This document shows positions 1 to 9,622 of a stretch of 64,000 nt of DNA, piece by piece; the stretch's first letter is position 1; each line of letters opens with the position of its first letter. The stretch spans positions 1 through 64,000 of the forward strand of contig NZ_BQHO01000032.1 in the NCBI RefSeq assembly GCF_021601385.1. The letters run 5' to 3'. The DNA is from Pseudomonas parasichuanensis. GTDB taxonomy: Bacteria > Pseudomonadota > Gammaproteobacteria > Pseudomonadales > Pseudomonadaceae. The notes under the pieces were generated by a model. It saw nothing but the letters and a program-made list of their open reading frames with translations. It ran no database searches and was not told where the DNA came from. The translations under genes and the position numbers were made by a program.

Positions 1-49
1 GAAAGCTCAGCTTTCCCAGATCGATGGCGACGATGGCGACAGTGTTCAT
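1..49 (-). CDS. IS110-family transposase, N-terminal fragment (runs off the window)
   Basis: Only 16 codons are visible. They read MNTVAIVAIDLGKLSF, which matches the first catalytic motif (IDLGK..F) at the N terminus of IS110-family DEDD transposases. The start codon lies at 49-47 and the gene continues beyond position 1. The non-coding stretch upstream with inverted repeats, followed by a REP palindrome, fits known behaviour of IS110-type elements in Pseudomonas, which often insert at REPs. The call rests on one short motif, so the family is likely but not certain. Confidence 0.55.
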   Translation of the reverse strand, partial: MNTVAIVAIDLGKLSF

Positions 50-127
50 GGCGTTACACTCCGATAGGCACCCTGTGAAAGCTTAGAGGGCTGACACAGA
101 GCGGGGCGGGGGTAGCCATTTCATTAT

Positions 128-280
128 CTGTTTCGGGCCAATTACTCCTGTGAAGGTACCGCTACCCGCCTTGGTGCATGTCTTGGGTCTGGTGCAGCGC
201 CATCAGCGCGCACCTCGAAATCGAGTCGGACCAACAAGGCGGACAGTGAAGAACTTGCAGGAGTGACTGGCCCGAAACAG
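128..280. repeat. Long imperfect inverted repeat upstream of the IS110-type transposase
   Basis: The arms 128-150 and 258-280 are 23 bp inverted copies with two mismatches; the outer ends are CTGTTTCGGGCCA and TGGCCCGAAACAG. Nested inside are further complementary blocks (CCGCCTTGGTG near 167 against CCAACAAGGCGG near 230), so the whole 153 bp can fold into one long interrupted hairpin. It sits where IS110-group elements carry their left end and bridge RNA. Whether this is that RNA, a separate small mobile element or an end structure cannot be decided here. Confidence 0.6.
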
Positions 281-282
281 AT

Positions 283-306
283 GTGGGAGCTGGCTTGCCA
301 GCGATG
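283..306. repeat. REP palindrome next to the IS end
   Basis: GTGGGAGCTGGCTTGCCAGC followed by GATG is the GGCTTGCC type of Pseudomonas REP. It begins two bases after the inverted repeat and may mark the insertion target of the IS. Confidence 0.75.
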
Positions 307-466
307 CGCCGCGCGGGCGGCGCTCGATCTTGAGAGCGCCGCAAACCTCTCGCCATACAGCCTTTTTTGCCTGCCCCCCTGATGACGGCCGAAGAATTCT
401 GACGCACACTGCCGAAAATTCCGATGCCCGATGCCCCGTTTTGCCGGGGCACAGCTGGAGCACGCA

Positions 467-2380
<1,914 letters not shown>

Positions 2381-2383
2381 ACC

Positions 2384-4111
2384 ATGGGCGGACTGTTCTC
2401 GCGCCTGATCGAATCGAGCGACCCGGTGCTGATGCGCCAGGCCCTGGCCTGGCTGTACGGCTTCGTGCGCCCGCAGCGGCGCGCCATCGGCATCTTGCTG
2501 GGGCTGTCGCTGGGCGCCTCGTTGCTGGCCCTGGCGCAACCCTGGCTGGTCAAGACCCTGATCGACGAGGGCCTGCTGGCCAAGGACTACCAGACCCTCT
2601 GGCACATGGCCGCGATCATGATTGGCGCCGGCCTGCTCGGCACCGTACTGGCCGGGGTCAACCGCTACCTGCACACGCGGCTGTCCGGGCGCATCCTGTT
2701 CGCCCTGCGCGATGATTTATACCGGCACCTGCAGCAACTGTCGCCGACCTTCTACGGGCGGCGGCGCACTGGCGATATCCTCTCGCGGCTGGACGGTGAC
2801 GTCGCCGAGATCCAGCGCTTTGCCGTGGACTCGCTGTTCTCGGCGGTATCGGCGGTGATCGGCCTGGTCGGCGCGTTGGCCCTGATGTTGCTGCTGTCGT
2901 GGCAACTGTCGTTGCTGCTGGCGCTGCTGATCCCGCTGGAAGTGCTGTGGCTGCGCTGGATGCGGCGCAAGGTCGAGCGCGAGGTGTGCAGCCTGCGCGA
3001 ACGCTCGGCGGACGTGTCGTCGTTCCTGGTCGAAACCCTGCCGGCGATGAAGTTCATCCAGGCCGCCGGCCAGCAGCGCCGCGAGGCCGAGCGCCTGGAG
3101 GGCCTGGGGCAGGGCTACATGAGCCAGTTGCTGAAGGTGCAGCTCACCGAGTTCTTCACCCAGGCGGTGCCCGGCACCCTGACCTCGTGGTGCCGCGCCT
3201 GCGCCTTCCTGGTCGGCGGCTGGTGGGTGATCCAGGGCACCTGGCAGCTCGGCGCGCTGATCGCATTTTCCACGTACCTGGGCATGGCAGTGGGGCCAGT
3301 GCAGAGCCTGCTGGGGCTGTATGTGGCGGTGCAGCGCATGGCCGTGAGCCTGGGGCGGGTGATGGAGCTCAAGCGCGAGCCTGTCGCCGTTCAGCCAGCC
3401 GAAATGCCGCTGCCCATTGCCGACGGGCCCGGTGAATTGCGCCTGGAGGCGGTGCACTTTGCCCACGATGAGCGTCAGGGCGGGGTGTTGCGCGGCGTCG
3501 ATGCCCGCCTGCCTGGCGGGCTCAAGGTTGCCATCAGTGGCGCCTCGGGCGTCGGCAAATCGACCCTGATCGACCTGCTGCAGCGGTTCTACGACCCCGA
3601 TGCCGGGCGCATCCTGCTCGATGGCATCGACCTGCGCCAACTCGATTTGCAGGCCTTGCGCCGGCGTATCGCGGTGGTCAGCCAGGACATCGTGCTGTTC
3701 CGGGGCACCCTGGCGCAGAACCTCGCCTACAGCACCCCCGAAGCGACCCGTGAACAGCTCGAAGCAGTGGTGCGCCTGACCCGCCTGGACACCCTGGTCG
3801 ACAGCCTGCCGCTGGGCCTGGACGGGTTGCTCGGCGAACGTGGCCAGCAGCTGTCCGGTGGCCAGAAGCAACGCATCGCCATCGCCCGGGCGCTGCTGCA
3901 GCAACCGGCGATACTGGTGCTCGACGAGGCCACCTCGGCAGTGGACGAAGCCACCGAACGCGAAGTGATCGCCGCCATCGACCAGCTGTTTGCCGGGCGC
4001 ACGCGCATTCTGATCAGCCACCGTGCCTCGACCCTGGCTGATGCCGATGTGCACCTGCACTTGAGCGACGGCCTGCTGCGTACCAAGGAGGCTGCCGGGC
4101 ATGACCAGTGA
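2384..4111 (+). CDS. qhpF: ABC exporter QhpF (type I, half transporter) for QHNDH gamma-subunit maturation
   Basis: At 575 residues it is one fused membrane-plus-ATPase half transporter. An N-terminal six-helix exporter domain is followed by an ATPase domain with Walker A GASGVGKST (about residue 386), signature LSGGQ and Walker B ILVLDEATS. In QHNDH systems QhpF moves the crosslinked gamma subunit (QhpC) to the periplasm together with the protease QhpE. Here it overlaps qhpE by 11 bp and belongs to the qhpF-qhpE-qhpG block, which strongly supports that role over a lipid or drug exporter. Confidence 0.85.
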   Translation: MGGLFSRLIESSDPVLMRQALAWLYGFVRPQRRAIGILLGLSLGASLLALAQPWLVKTLIDEGLLAKDYQTLWHMAAIMIGAGLLGTVLAGVNRYLHTRLSGRILFALRDDLYRHLQQLSPTFYGRRRTGDILSRLDGDVAEIQRFAVDSLFSAVSAVIGLVGALALMLLLSWQLSLLLALLIPLEVLWLRWMRRKVEREVCSLRERSADVSSFLVETLPAMKFIQAAGQQRREAERLEGLGQGYMSQLLKVQLTEFFTQAVPGTLTSWCRACAFLVGGWWVIQGTWQLGALIAFSTYLGMAVGPVQSLLGLYVAVQRMAVSLGRVMELKREPVAVQPAEMPLPIADGPGELRLEAVHFAHDERQGGVLRGVDARLPGGLKVAISGASGVGKSTLIDLLQRFYDPDAGRILLDGIDLRQLDLQALRRRIAVVSQDIVLFRGTLAQNLAYSTPEATREQLEAVVRLTRLDTLVDSLPLGLDGLLGERGQQLSGGQKQRIAIARALLQQPAILVLDEATSAVDEATEREVIAAIDQLFAGRTRILISHRASTLADADVHLHLSDGLLRTKEAAGHDQ

Positions 4112-4778
4112 ACTGCGCGTGGGGCTGATCGACAGCGGCTGCTCGCCCGGGCAGGCGGCCATGCTGCTCGATGCCCGGCGCTTCTGGCTGGCCGACGGCG
4201 TGCTGCAGGAAGGCGCAGCGCTGCCCGATGCCCTTGGCCATGGCAGCGCCGTGCTCGACCGTATTCACGCTGAGGCCGGTGCCATGCCACTGCTGTTGGC
4301 CCAGGTGTTCGACCGCCAGTGGAGCACCAGCGCCCTGCAAGTGGCTGCTGCGCTGCTGTGGCTGGTGGAAGAGGGCGCCACGGTGATCAACCTGAGCCTG
4401 GGCCTGCACCAGGACCGCCCGGTGCTGCGCCAGGCCTGCGCCGAAGCCCAGGCCGCCGGGGTGCTGTTGTGTGCCTCAAGCCCCGCGCGGGGCGAAGCGG
4501 TGTACCCGGCGAGCTACCCAGGGGTGATCCGGGTCACGGGTGATGCCCGCTGCGCGCCGGGTGAATGGTCGTGGCTGGGCACCGCCCAGGCCGATTTCGG
4601 CGCGCATGTCGGCACCACCGGTGGCGCGGGTGCCAGCCTTGCCTGTGGCGCGTTCAGTGGCCGCGTTGCTGCGGTGTTGCGCAACCGGCCCGGGCTGGAA
4701 CACATGGCCTTGATCCACTGGCTTAAGCACCACGCGGCGTTCACCGGCCCGGAGCGCAAGGGGCAGGTTGATGGCTGA
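4101..4778 (+). CDS. qhpE: Subtilisin-like serine protease QhpE (leader peptidase for QhpC)
   Basis: The 225-residue subtilase has a compact catalytic domain only. The triad is visible as Asp11 (LIDSG), His47 (GHGSAV) and Ser179 in GASLACG, which departs from the usual GTSMA motif. No signal peptide is seen, in line with cytoplasmic action. Known QhpE proteins cleave the 28-residue leader of the crosslinked gamma subunit. It overlaps qhpF at its start and qhpG at its end, so translation is probably coupled. Confidence 0.85.
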   Translation: MTSELRVGLIDSGCSPGQAAMLLDARRFWLADGVLQEGAALPDALGHGSAVLDRIHAEAGAMPLLLAQVFDRQWSTSALQVAAALLWLVEEGATVINLSLGLHQDRPVLRQACAEAQAAGVLLCASSPARGEAVYPASYPGVIRVTGDARCAPGEWSWLGTAQADFGAHVGTTGGAGASLACGAFSGRVAAVLRNRPGLEHMALIHWLKHHAAFTGPERKGQVDG

Positions 4779-6069
4779 CGCACGCATCGTTGTGCTGGGG
4801 GCGGGCCCTGCTGGCGCCGCCACGGCCCTGGGGCTGCGACGCCTGGGTTACGCCGTGACCGTGGTCAGCGACTGGCGCCGCTTCGCGGCCATCGAAGGGG
4901 TTTCCCAGCGCGTGCTCGACGGGCTTCAGCATGCCGGGCTGGGCGCTGCACTTGCGCAAGCCACCACGCCCGCCGAGCGGCAGGTGTACTGGAACGGCGA
5001 ACAGTTGCGTTTGAACCAGGAGTGTTTGCTCGACCGCCAGCACTTCGACCGGGCGCTGCGCGATGACTTGCGCCGGGCGGGGGTCGAGCTGATCGAAGGC
5101 CGGGTGCGTGAGGTGCTGCGCGAAGGAGGCCATCGGGTGCGGCTGGAGGAAGGCCAGGTGCTGCACGGCGACTTTCTGGTCGAGGCCCGTGGCCGCCAGG
5201 CACCGCTGGCCGAAGGGCGTTTACGCGGGCCCGAGACGGTCAGCCTGCTCAATCTCTGGCAGGGCTCACCGGGGCCTGCGGCCTCGGCAGTGGAGAGTCT
5301 GGACGATGGCTGGGCGTGGATGGCACGGCTGGCCGATGGCCGCTGCTACTGGCAAGTCACGCTGGATGCCGGCACGGCCAGCCTGCCGGGCAAGGCGCAG
5401 CTGGCGGCGTATTGCGCCGAACGCCGGCGTGCTTCGGCGCAGGTACAGGCACTGTTCGATGAACAGGCCTTCACCCCCGCGCAGGTGCATGCCCGCAGCA
5501 GCACGGCGATCCTGGCCGGCGCCTGTGCAGGCGATGATTGGCTGCGGGTGGGGGATGCGGCGATGGCGGTCGACCCGCTGTCGGGCAGCGGGATTTTCCA
5601 GTCGTTGTCATCGGCGTTGCAGGCGCCGGTGGTGATCAACACCTTGTTGCAGCGGCCAGAGAGCGCCGCTCTGGCGCAACGCTTTCATCAGGAACGTATC
5701 GAGCAGCTGTTCCTGCGCTTTGCCCGCATTGGCCGGGATTTCTACGCCCAGGAGCAGGCACGGGCGACGGGCGCGTTCTGGGCTGCGCGCCGCGAATGGC
5801 CGGATGCGCAACCGATCCATGCCCAGGCTGCCTGGGGCGCGGTAACGGTGGCGCGTCGGCCGGTGTTGCGCGATGGCTTCGTGGAGGAGGCCGAGGTGGT
5901 GGTCACGCCAGACCAGCCGTTGGGGGTGTGGCACCTGCAAGGGGTTGAGTTGGCGCCTGTGGTACGCGGGGTGCAGGCGGGGCTGTCGTTGCAGGCGTTG
6001 TTGCGGGGGCGGTCTGCGCAGCAGCAGGTGATGGTGCGGCGGTGGTTGCTGGAACAGGGGTGTCTTTGA
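4771..6069 (+). CDS. qhpG: FAD-dependent monooxygenase QhpG (CTQ cofactor biogenesis)
   Basis: This 432-residue flavoprotein opens with the dinucleotide-binding motif GAGPAG at residues 10-15 and has a second FAD contact, GDAAMAVDPLSGSG, in the middle. That layout is typical of tryptophan-halogenase-like and class A flavin monooxygenases. In characterised QHNDH clusters QhpG hydroxylates the precursor tryptophan of the CTQ cofactor in QhpC. I chose ATG 4771 over the TTG one codon earlier. It overlaps the end of qhpE by 8 bp and is followed by a terminator. Confidence 0.83.
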   Translation: MADARIVVLGAGPAGAATALGLRRLGYAVTVVSDWRRFAAIEGVSQRVLDGLQHAGLGAALAQATTPAERQVYWNGEQLRLNQECLLDRQHFDRALRDDLRRAGVELIEGRVREVLREGGHRVRLEEGQVLHGDFLVEARGRQAPLAEGRLRGPETVSLLNLWQGSPGPAASAVESLDDGWAWMARLADGRCYWQVTLDAGTASLPGKAQLAAYCAERRRASAQVQALFDEQAFTPAQVHARSSTAILAGACAGDDWLRVGDAAMAVDPLSGSGIFQSLSSALQAPVVINTLLQRPESAALAQRFHQERIEQLFLRFARIGRDFYAQEQARATGAFWAARREWPDAQPIHAQAAWGAVTVARRPVLRDGFVEEAEVVVTPDQPLGVWHLQGVELAPVVRGVQAGLSLQALLRGRSAQQQVMVRRWLLEQGCL

Positions 6070-6076
6070 AATCGTG

Positions 6077-6097
6077 AGGCCGCTTTGCGGCCTTTTT
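6077..6097 (+). terminator. Rho-independent terminator after qhpG
   Basis: The stem AGGCCGC/GCGGCCT closes a three-base loop and runs into a stretch of T residues. It lies 8 bp after the qhpG stop codon, so it ends the regulator-qhpFEG transcription unit. Confidence 0.75.
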
Positions 6098-6165
6098 CGC
6101 GGCGCAAGGCCGCTCCTACAGGAGACCGCGAACACCTGTAGGAGCGGCCTTGTGCCGCGAAAGGT
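6098..6165. repeat. Paired REP (BIME) between qhpG and the porin gene
   Basis: Two inverted copies of the GTAGGAGCGGCCTTGTGCCG type face each other across a short spacer. This is the second REP flavour in the window (CGGCCTTG core). Confidence 0.8.
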
Positions 6166-6171
6166 CGAGAA

Positions 6172-7485
6172 TCAGAAGAAGGTCCCGACCACCAGTTGCA
6201 GATAGGTCCCGGTATCCCGGCTACCCAGTTGCACGCCGCCGTTGTCGGCATTGCGCTCAGGTTTGTAGAACCCCACCAGCGGGCTGATCAGCCAGTGCTC
6301 GTTGACCATCCATTCCAGGTACAGGTCCAGCTCGCGTCCACCAAGGTTGCCCCTGTCGGTGCTCAGCGGGTCAAAGTCGAAATACAGCGCCCCCACGGTC
6401 AGCCCCTCACGCGGCGTGGCCTTGAGCGCCACATGGTGGACCTGGCTGTTGCTGTTGAACGGCCCGGCATAGTTGGCCGCCACCTCGCCCTGGAACCAGG
6501 TGCCGTAACCGCGGCTCAGGCCATAGAACAGCGGGTCGAAGCGCTCCGAGAAGCGGCTGTAGCGGTAGGTGGCGGTGGGTGACCAGGGCAGGGCCGAGAA
6601 GGTCCAGTTGCCTTCCAGGTACCAGGCGTTCTCGCGTCCGCCGCTGCGGTCCTGGGTGACGTATTCGCCCGCCAGCTCCAGGTCCTTCACCCCCAGGTTG
6701 CCGCGCCCACGCAGGCTCACCGTGTCCATGCCGTCGCGGTGCTCGAGGCCGAGGATCTCGGCGTAGCGCCGGTCCACGTCCAGGCCGTGGATCCAGCTCA
6801 GGCCGACGGTGCCGGCGTCGGCCACATGCTCCAGGTTGGCCACGGCCATCGAGCTGTCGGCCTGGAAATGGTTGTCGGACTTGAGCCACATCAGGTCGCC
6901 GCGCCACCCTTGCTTGCCGCCCAGGCGCAGCACGGCGGTGCGGTCGAAGGCCTTGCGCGCGGCCAGGTAGTAGGCGCCGCCACGGTCAAAGTTGGCGCCC
7001 AGGTCGACGTTGCCGGCGTTGACCGGGTCGCCCTGGATCAGGAAGCCATCGCCCAGGGTGACCAGCTGGCGGCCGCCGGAAATGTCGATGCCGTCTTCGC
7101 CCAGGGCCGGGAACAGGGTGCCGGAGCGCCAGCCCAGGTAGAGGTCTTCGACGGCGGTGCGGCGTTCGTCGCCCAGGGTGAAACCGGCGGCATCGCCATC
7201 GCCCCAGGTGGCGGAGCTGAGCAGGCTGAAGGCGCCGTAGAGCGCGCCGCTGTCGGCGATGGCCTGGCTGGCGCTGAGGCCGTACTTGACGTAGCCCTCG
7301 CGCCAGTTGCTGCTGCCGGGCTGGCGGTTGCCGAACTGGTTGAAGCTTTCGTCGCTGTGGAAGATACCGAACAGGGCTTCTAGGTTGGCGTCAAGGGTGG
7401 TGCCGCCCTCGTTGTAGAGGTTGTGGGCTTGAGCGAGCGGTACGGCCAGCAAGAGGGCCAAACTGCAGGCGAGCGTGTGCTTCAT
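6172..7485 (-). CDS. Outer-membrane porin-like beta-barrel protein of the amine cluster
   Basis: The 437-residue protein begins with a signal peptide (MKHTLACSLALLLAVPLAQA) and continues with alternating beta-strand-like sequence to a C-terminal phenylalanine, the usual ending of outer-membrane barrels. It resembles alginate-export/OprD-like porins, but the exact family is uncertain. ATG 7485 has GGAG seven bases upstream; a further ATG at 7497 does not. It lies downstream of the aldehyde dehydrogenase on the same strand, separated by a REP pair, so it is probably cotranscribed and may admit amines or aromatic compounds (inference). Confidence 0.7.
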   Translation of the reverse strand: MKHTLACSLALLLAVPLAQAHNLYNEGGTTLDANLEALFGIFHSDESFNQFGNRQPGSSNWREGYVKYGLSASQAIADSGALYGAFSLLSSATWGDGDAAGFTLGDERRTAVEDLYLGWRSGTLFPALGEDGIDISGGRQLVTLGDGFLIQGDPVNAGNVDLGANFDRGGAYYLAARKAFDRTAVLRLGGKQGWRGDLMWLKSDNHFQADSSMAVANLEHVADAGTVGLSWIHGLDVDRRYAEILGLEHRDGMDTVSLRGRGNLGVKDLELAGEYVTQDRSGGRENAWYLEGNWTFSALPWSPTATYRYSRFSERFDPLFYGLSRGYGTWFQGEVAANYAGPFNSNSQVHHVALKATPREGLTVGALYFDFDPLSTDRGNLGGRELDLYLEWMVNEHWLISPLVGFYKPERNADNGGVQLGSRDTGTYLQLVVGTFF

Positions 7486-7529
7486 GGTGTGCTCCATGTT
7501 TTTATTGTGGTTTTTGGGATTGCCTGTAG

Positions 7530-7624
7530 CGGCCTCTTCGCGGGTAAACCCGCTCCCACAGGTTCATTGCTCGCTGACAGGCTGCGCTGTCCCTGTGGGA
7601 GCGGGTTTACCCGCGAAGAGGCCG
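7530..7624. repeat. Paired REP (BIME), GGGTTTACCC type
   Basis: CGGCCTCTTCGCGGGTAAAC and its complement face each other across a spacer between the aldehyde dehydrogenase and porin genes. This is the third REP flavour in the window. Confidence 0.8.
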
Positions 7625-7635
7625 TAGCAGGAGAA

Positions 7636-9129
7636 TCAGAGCTTGATCAGCACCGACTTGAGCTCGGTGTAGTGCTCGATCGCCGCCGCGCCCATTTCGC
7701 GGCCGACGCCCGACAGCTTGTAGCCACCGAACGGCAGCGCCGGGTCCAGGGCGCTGTGGCAGTTGACCCACACCGAGCCGGACTTGATCCGCGGGATCAT
7801 CCGATGCACCGCAGCCAAATCGTTGGACCAGATGCTCGCGCCCAGCCCGTAGGGGTTGTCGTTGGCCATGCGTACCACCTCGTCGAGGTCGTCGAACGGC
7901 ATGGCCACCAGCACCGGGCCGAAGATTTCCTCCTGCACCAGGCGGTGGCGCTGGTCGACGTCGACGATCACCGTCGGCTTGACGAAGTAGCCCGGGCCGA
8001 AGCCTTCGCCGCCGCAGGCGATGGTGGCGCCCAGCTCACGCCCCAGATCGATATAGCCGGTGACCCGGTCCTGTTGCTTGGCCGAGATCAGCGGGCCCAT
8101 CTGCACCGACGGATCCAGGCCGTTGCCGAGCTTCATGCCATTGGCGATGCCGGCGATGTCGGCCACCACGTTGTCGAAATGCTTGCGGTGCACGTACAAC
8201 CGGGAGCCGGCGCAGCACACCTGGCCCTGGTTGAAGAAGATCGCCGTGGCGGCGCCGGCAGCGGCCTCCTGCAGGTTGGCGTCGGGCAGTACGATGGTCG
8301 GCGACTTGCCGCCCAGTTCCAGGGTGACGCGGGTCATGTTGTCCATGGCCGCCTTGCCGATCAGCTTGCCGACCTCGGTGGAGCCGGTGAAGGTCAACTT
8401 GTCTACACCGGGGTGACGGCTCAGGGCCGCGCCAGCGTTCAGGCCGGTGCCGGTGACCACGTTGAACACCCCGGCCGGGTAGCCGGCTTCGTCCACCAGT
8501 TCGGCGAGCTTGAGCGCAGTCAGCGGGGTTTCGTCGGCGGGCTTGAGCACCATCGTGCAGCCGGTGGCCAGGGCCGGGCCAAGCTTCCAGCAGGCCAGCA
8601 GCAGCGGGAAGTTCCAGGCGACGATGGCACCGACCACGCCAACGGCTTCACGGCGCACGAAGCCATGGAACTGGTCGTTGGGCATCAACGGCAGCGAAGG
8701 CTCGACCGTGCTGCCTTCGACCTTGGTGGCCCAGCCGGCCATGTAGCGCAGAAAATCGATGGCCAGTTGCACGTCCATCACCTGCGCCACGGCGGCGCTC
8801 TTGCCGTTGTTCAGGCATTCCAGTTCGGCCAGTTGCTGGGCATCGCGCTGCATCAGGTCGGCCAGGCGCCACAGCAGGTTCTGCCGTTCACGCGGGCGGG
8901 TGCGGCTCCAGGCCGAATCGTCGAAGGCCTGGCGCGCGGCGCGCACCGCGCGGTCGACATCCGCAGGGTCCGCCGCGGGCACCTCGCCAAGGACTTCGCC
9001 GGTGGCCGGGTTGCGAAAGCTCAAGGTGCGGCCGCTGGCGGCGTCCTGCCAGTCGGCGCCGATGCGCATCCTGAGCTTGCGTGCGAGGAAGTCGCGGGTG
9101 GCGGGGAGGATGGGCAGTTCGGAATGCAT
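7636..9129 (-). CDS. peaE: NAD(P)-dependent aldehyde dehydrogenase (phenylacetaldehyde-dehydrogenase-like)
   Basis: The 497 residues are a normal length for the ALDH superfamily. LELGGKSP carries the general-base Glu (about residue 271) and GQVCCAGS the catalytic Cys (about 301); the PFGGYKLSG motif is near the C terminus. It would oxidise the aldehyde released by amine dehydrogenase to the carboxylic acid in the cytoplasm. The symbol peaE follows my memory of the P. putida phenylethylamine cluster and is tentative. A near-consensus sigma-54 promoter lies 40-55 bp upstream. Start ATG 9129 is the one that fits the family N terminus. Confidence 0.85.
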   Translation of the reverse strand: MHSELPILPATRDFLARKLRMRIGADWQDAASGRTLSFRNPATGEVLGEVPAADPADVDRAVRAARQAFDDSAWSRTRPRERQNLLWRLADLMQRDAQQLAELECLNNGKSAAVAQVMDVQLAIDFLRYMAGWATKVEGSTVEPSLPLMPNDQFHGFVRREAVGVVGAIVAWNFPLLLACWKLGPALATGCTMVLKPADETPLTALKLAELVDEAGYPAGVFNVVTGTGLNAGAALSRHPGVDKLTFTGSTEVGKLIGKAAMDNMTRVTLELGGKSPTIVLPDANLQEAAAGAATAIFFNQGQVCCAGSRLYVHRKHFDNVVADIAGIANGMKLGNGLDPSVQMGPLISAKQQDRVTGYIDLGRELGATIACGGEGFGPGYFVKPTVIVDVDQRHRLVQEEIFGPVLVAMPFDDLDEVVRMANDNPYGLGASIWSNDLAAVHRMIPRIKSGSVWVNCHSALDPALPFGGYKLSGVGREMGAAAIEHYTELKSVLIKL

Positions 9130-9168
9130 GGGGCGGTGCCTCTTGTCATTGGTTGTGACCAGGGCAGG

Positions 9169-9184
9169 GGCAATGGGCGTGCCA
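9169..9184 (-). promoter_or_regulatory. Sigma-54 (RpoN) promoter for the aldehyde dehydrogenase
   Basis: Read on the minus strand this is TGGCACGCCCATTGCC, which matches TGGCACG-N4-TTGC exactly at the -24 and -12 boxes. Transcription would start near 9157, about 28 bases before the gene. Confidence 0.8.
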
Positions 9185-9310
9185 AGCTGGTTAACGCATG
9201 TACAACCCTTGATATGCCTGATCTTCCTGTTACATGGCATGCACGTTGGAGGGCTTGGGCTGTTGCACATTGAGACTGAATGAGACGGATGTGACACGGG
9301 CCGCTGCGCG

Positions 9311-9399
9311 GCCCAATCGCCGGCAAGCCGGCTCCCACAGGTACGGCGTTGGCCTTGAAGGTGGCTCGATCCCTGTGGGAGCTGGCTTGCCAGCGATGG
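9311..9399. repeat. Paired REP in the divergent aldehyde dehydrogenase/qhpA region
   Basis: CAATCGCCGGCAAGCCGGCT and its inverted partner ending CTGGCTTGCCAGCGATGG flank a spacer of about 35 bp. The pair sits between the two divergent sigma-54-type promoters. Confidence 0.8.
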
Positions 9400-9417
9400 C
9401 CTGCGCAGCAGGCCCAG

Positions 9418-9434
9418 TGTCTCAAGGTGAAACA
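9418..9434. promoter_or_regulatory. Probable activator-binding inverted repeat (UAS) upstream of qhpA
   Basis: TGTCTCAAGGTGAAACA is an inverted repeat TGTYTCA-N3-TGARACA with one imperfect base pair. It lies about 100 bp upstream of the -24 element of the qhpA promoter, a normal distance for a sigma-54 enhancer site. The cluster's own activator (467-2380) is the likely ligand, which is an inference. Confidence 0.5.
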
Positions 9435-9532
9435 GCCAGTCGCGAAATGGCACGGTCGACTACAGCCCTTGTGCAGGTTATTTATCCTTACGCTACGCTC
9501 AAACCTTTGATCCATAACATTTTTGCTGCAAC

Positions 9533-9548
9533 TGGCACACTTCCTGTA
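9533..9548 (+). promoter_or_regulatory. Probable sigma-54 promoter for qhpA
   Basis: TGGCACACTTCCTGTA has a perfect -24 box (TGGCAC) and a weaker -12 box (CTGTA instead of TTGCA) at the right spacing. Transcription would start near 9560, about 63 bases before the qhpA start codon. Confidence 0.55.
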
Positions 9549-9622
9549 TCGCAACTGTCACATGCACACCGCAGTACCCAAGCGTGCAATAACGATAAGA
9601 ACAACACCGTGGAGGTCTGACC

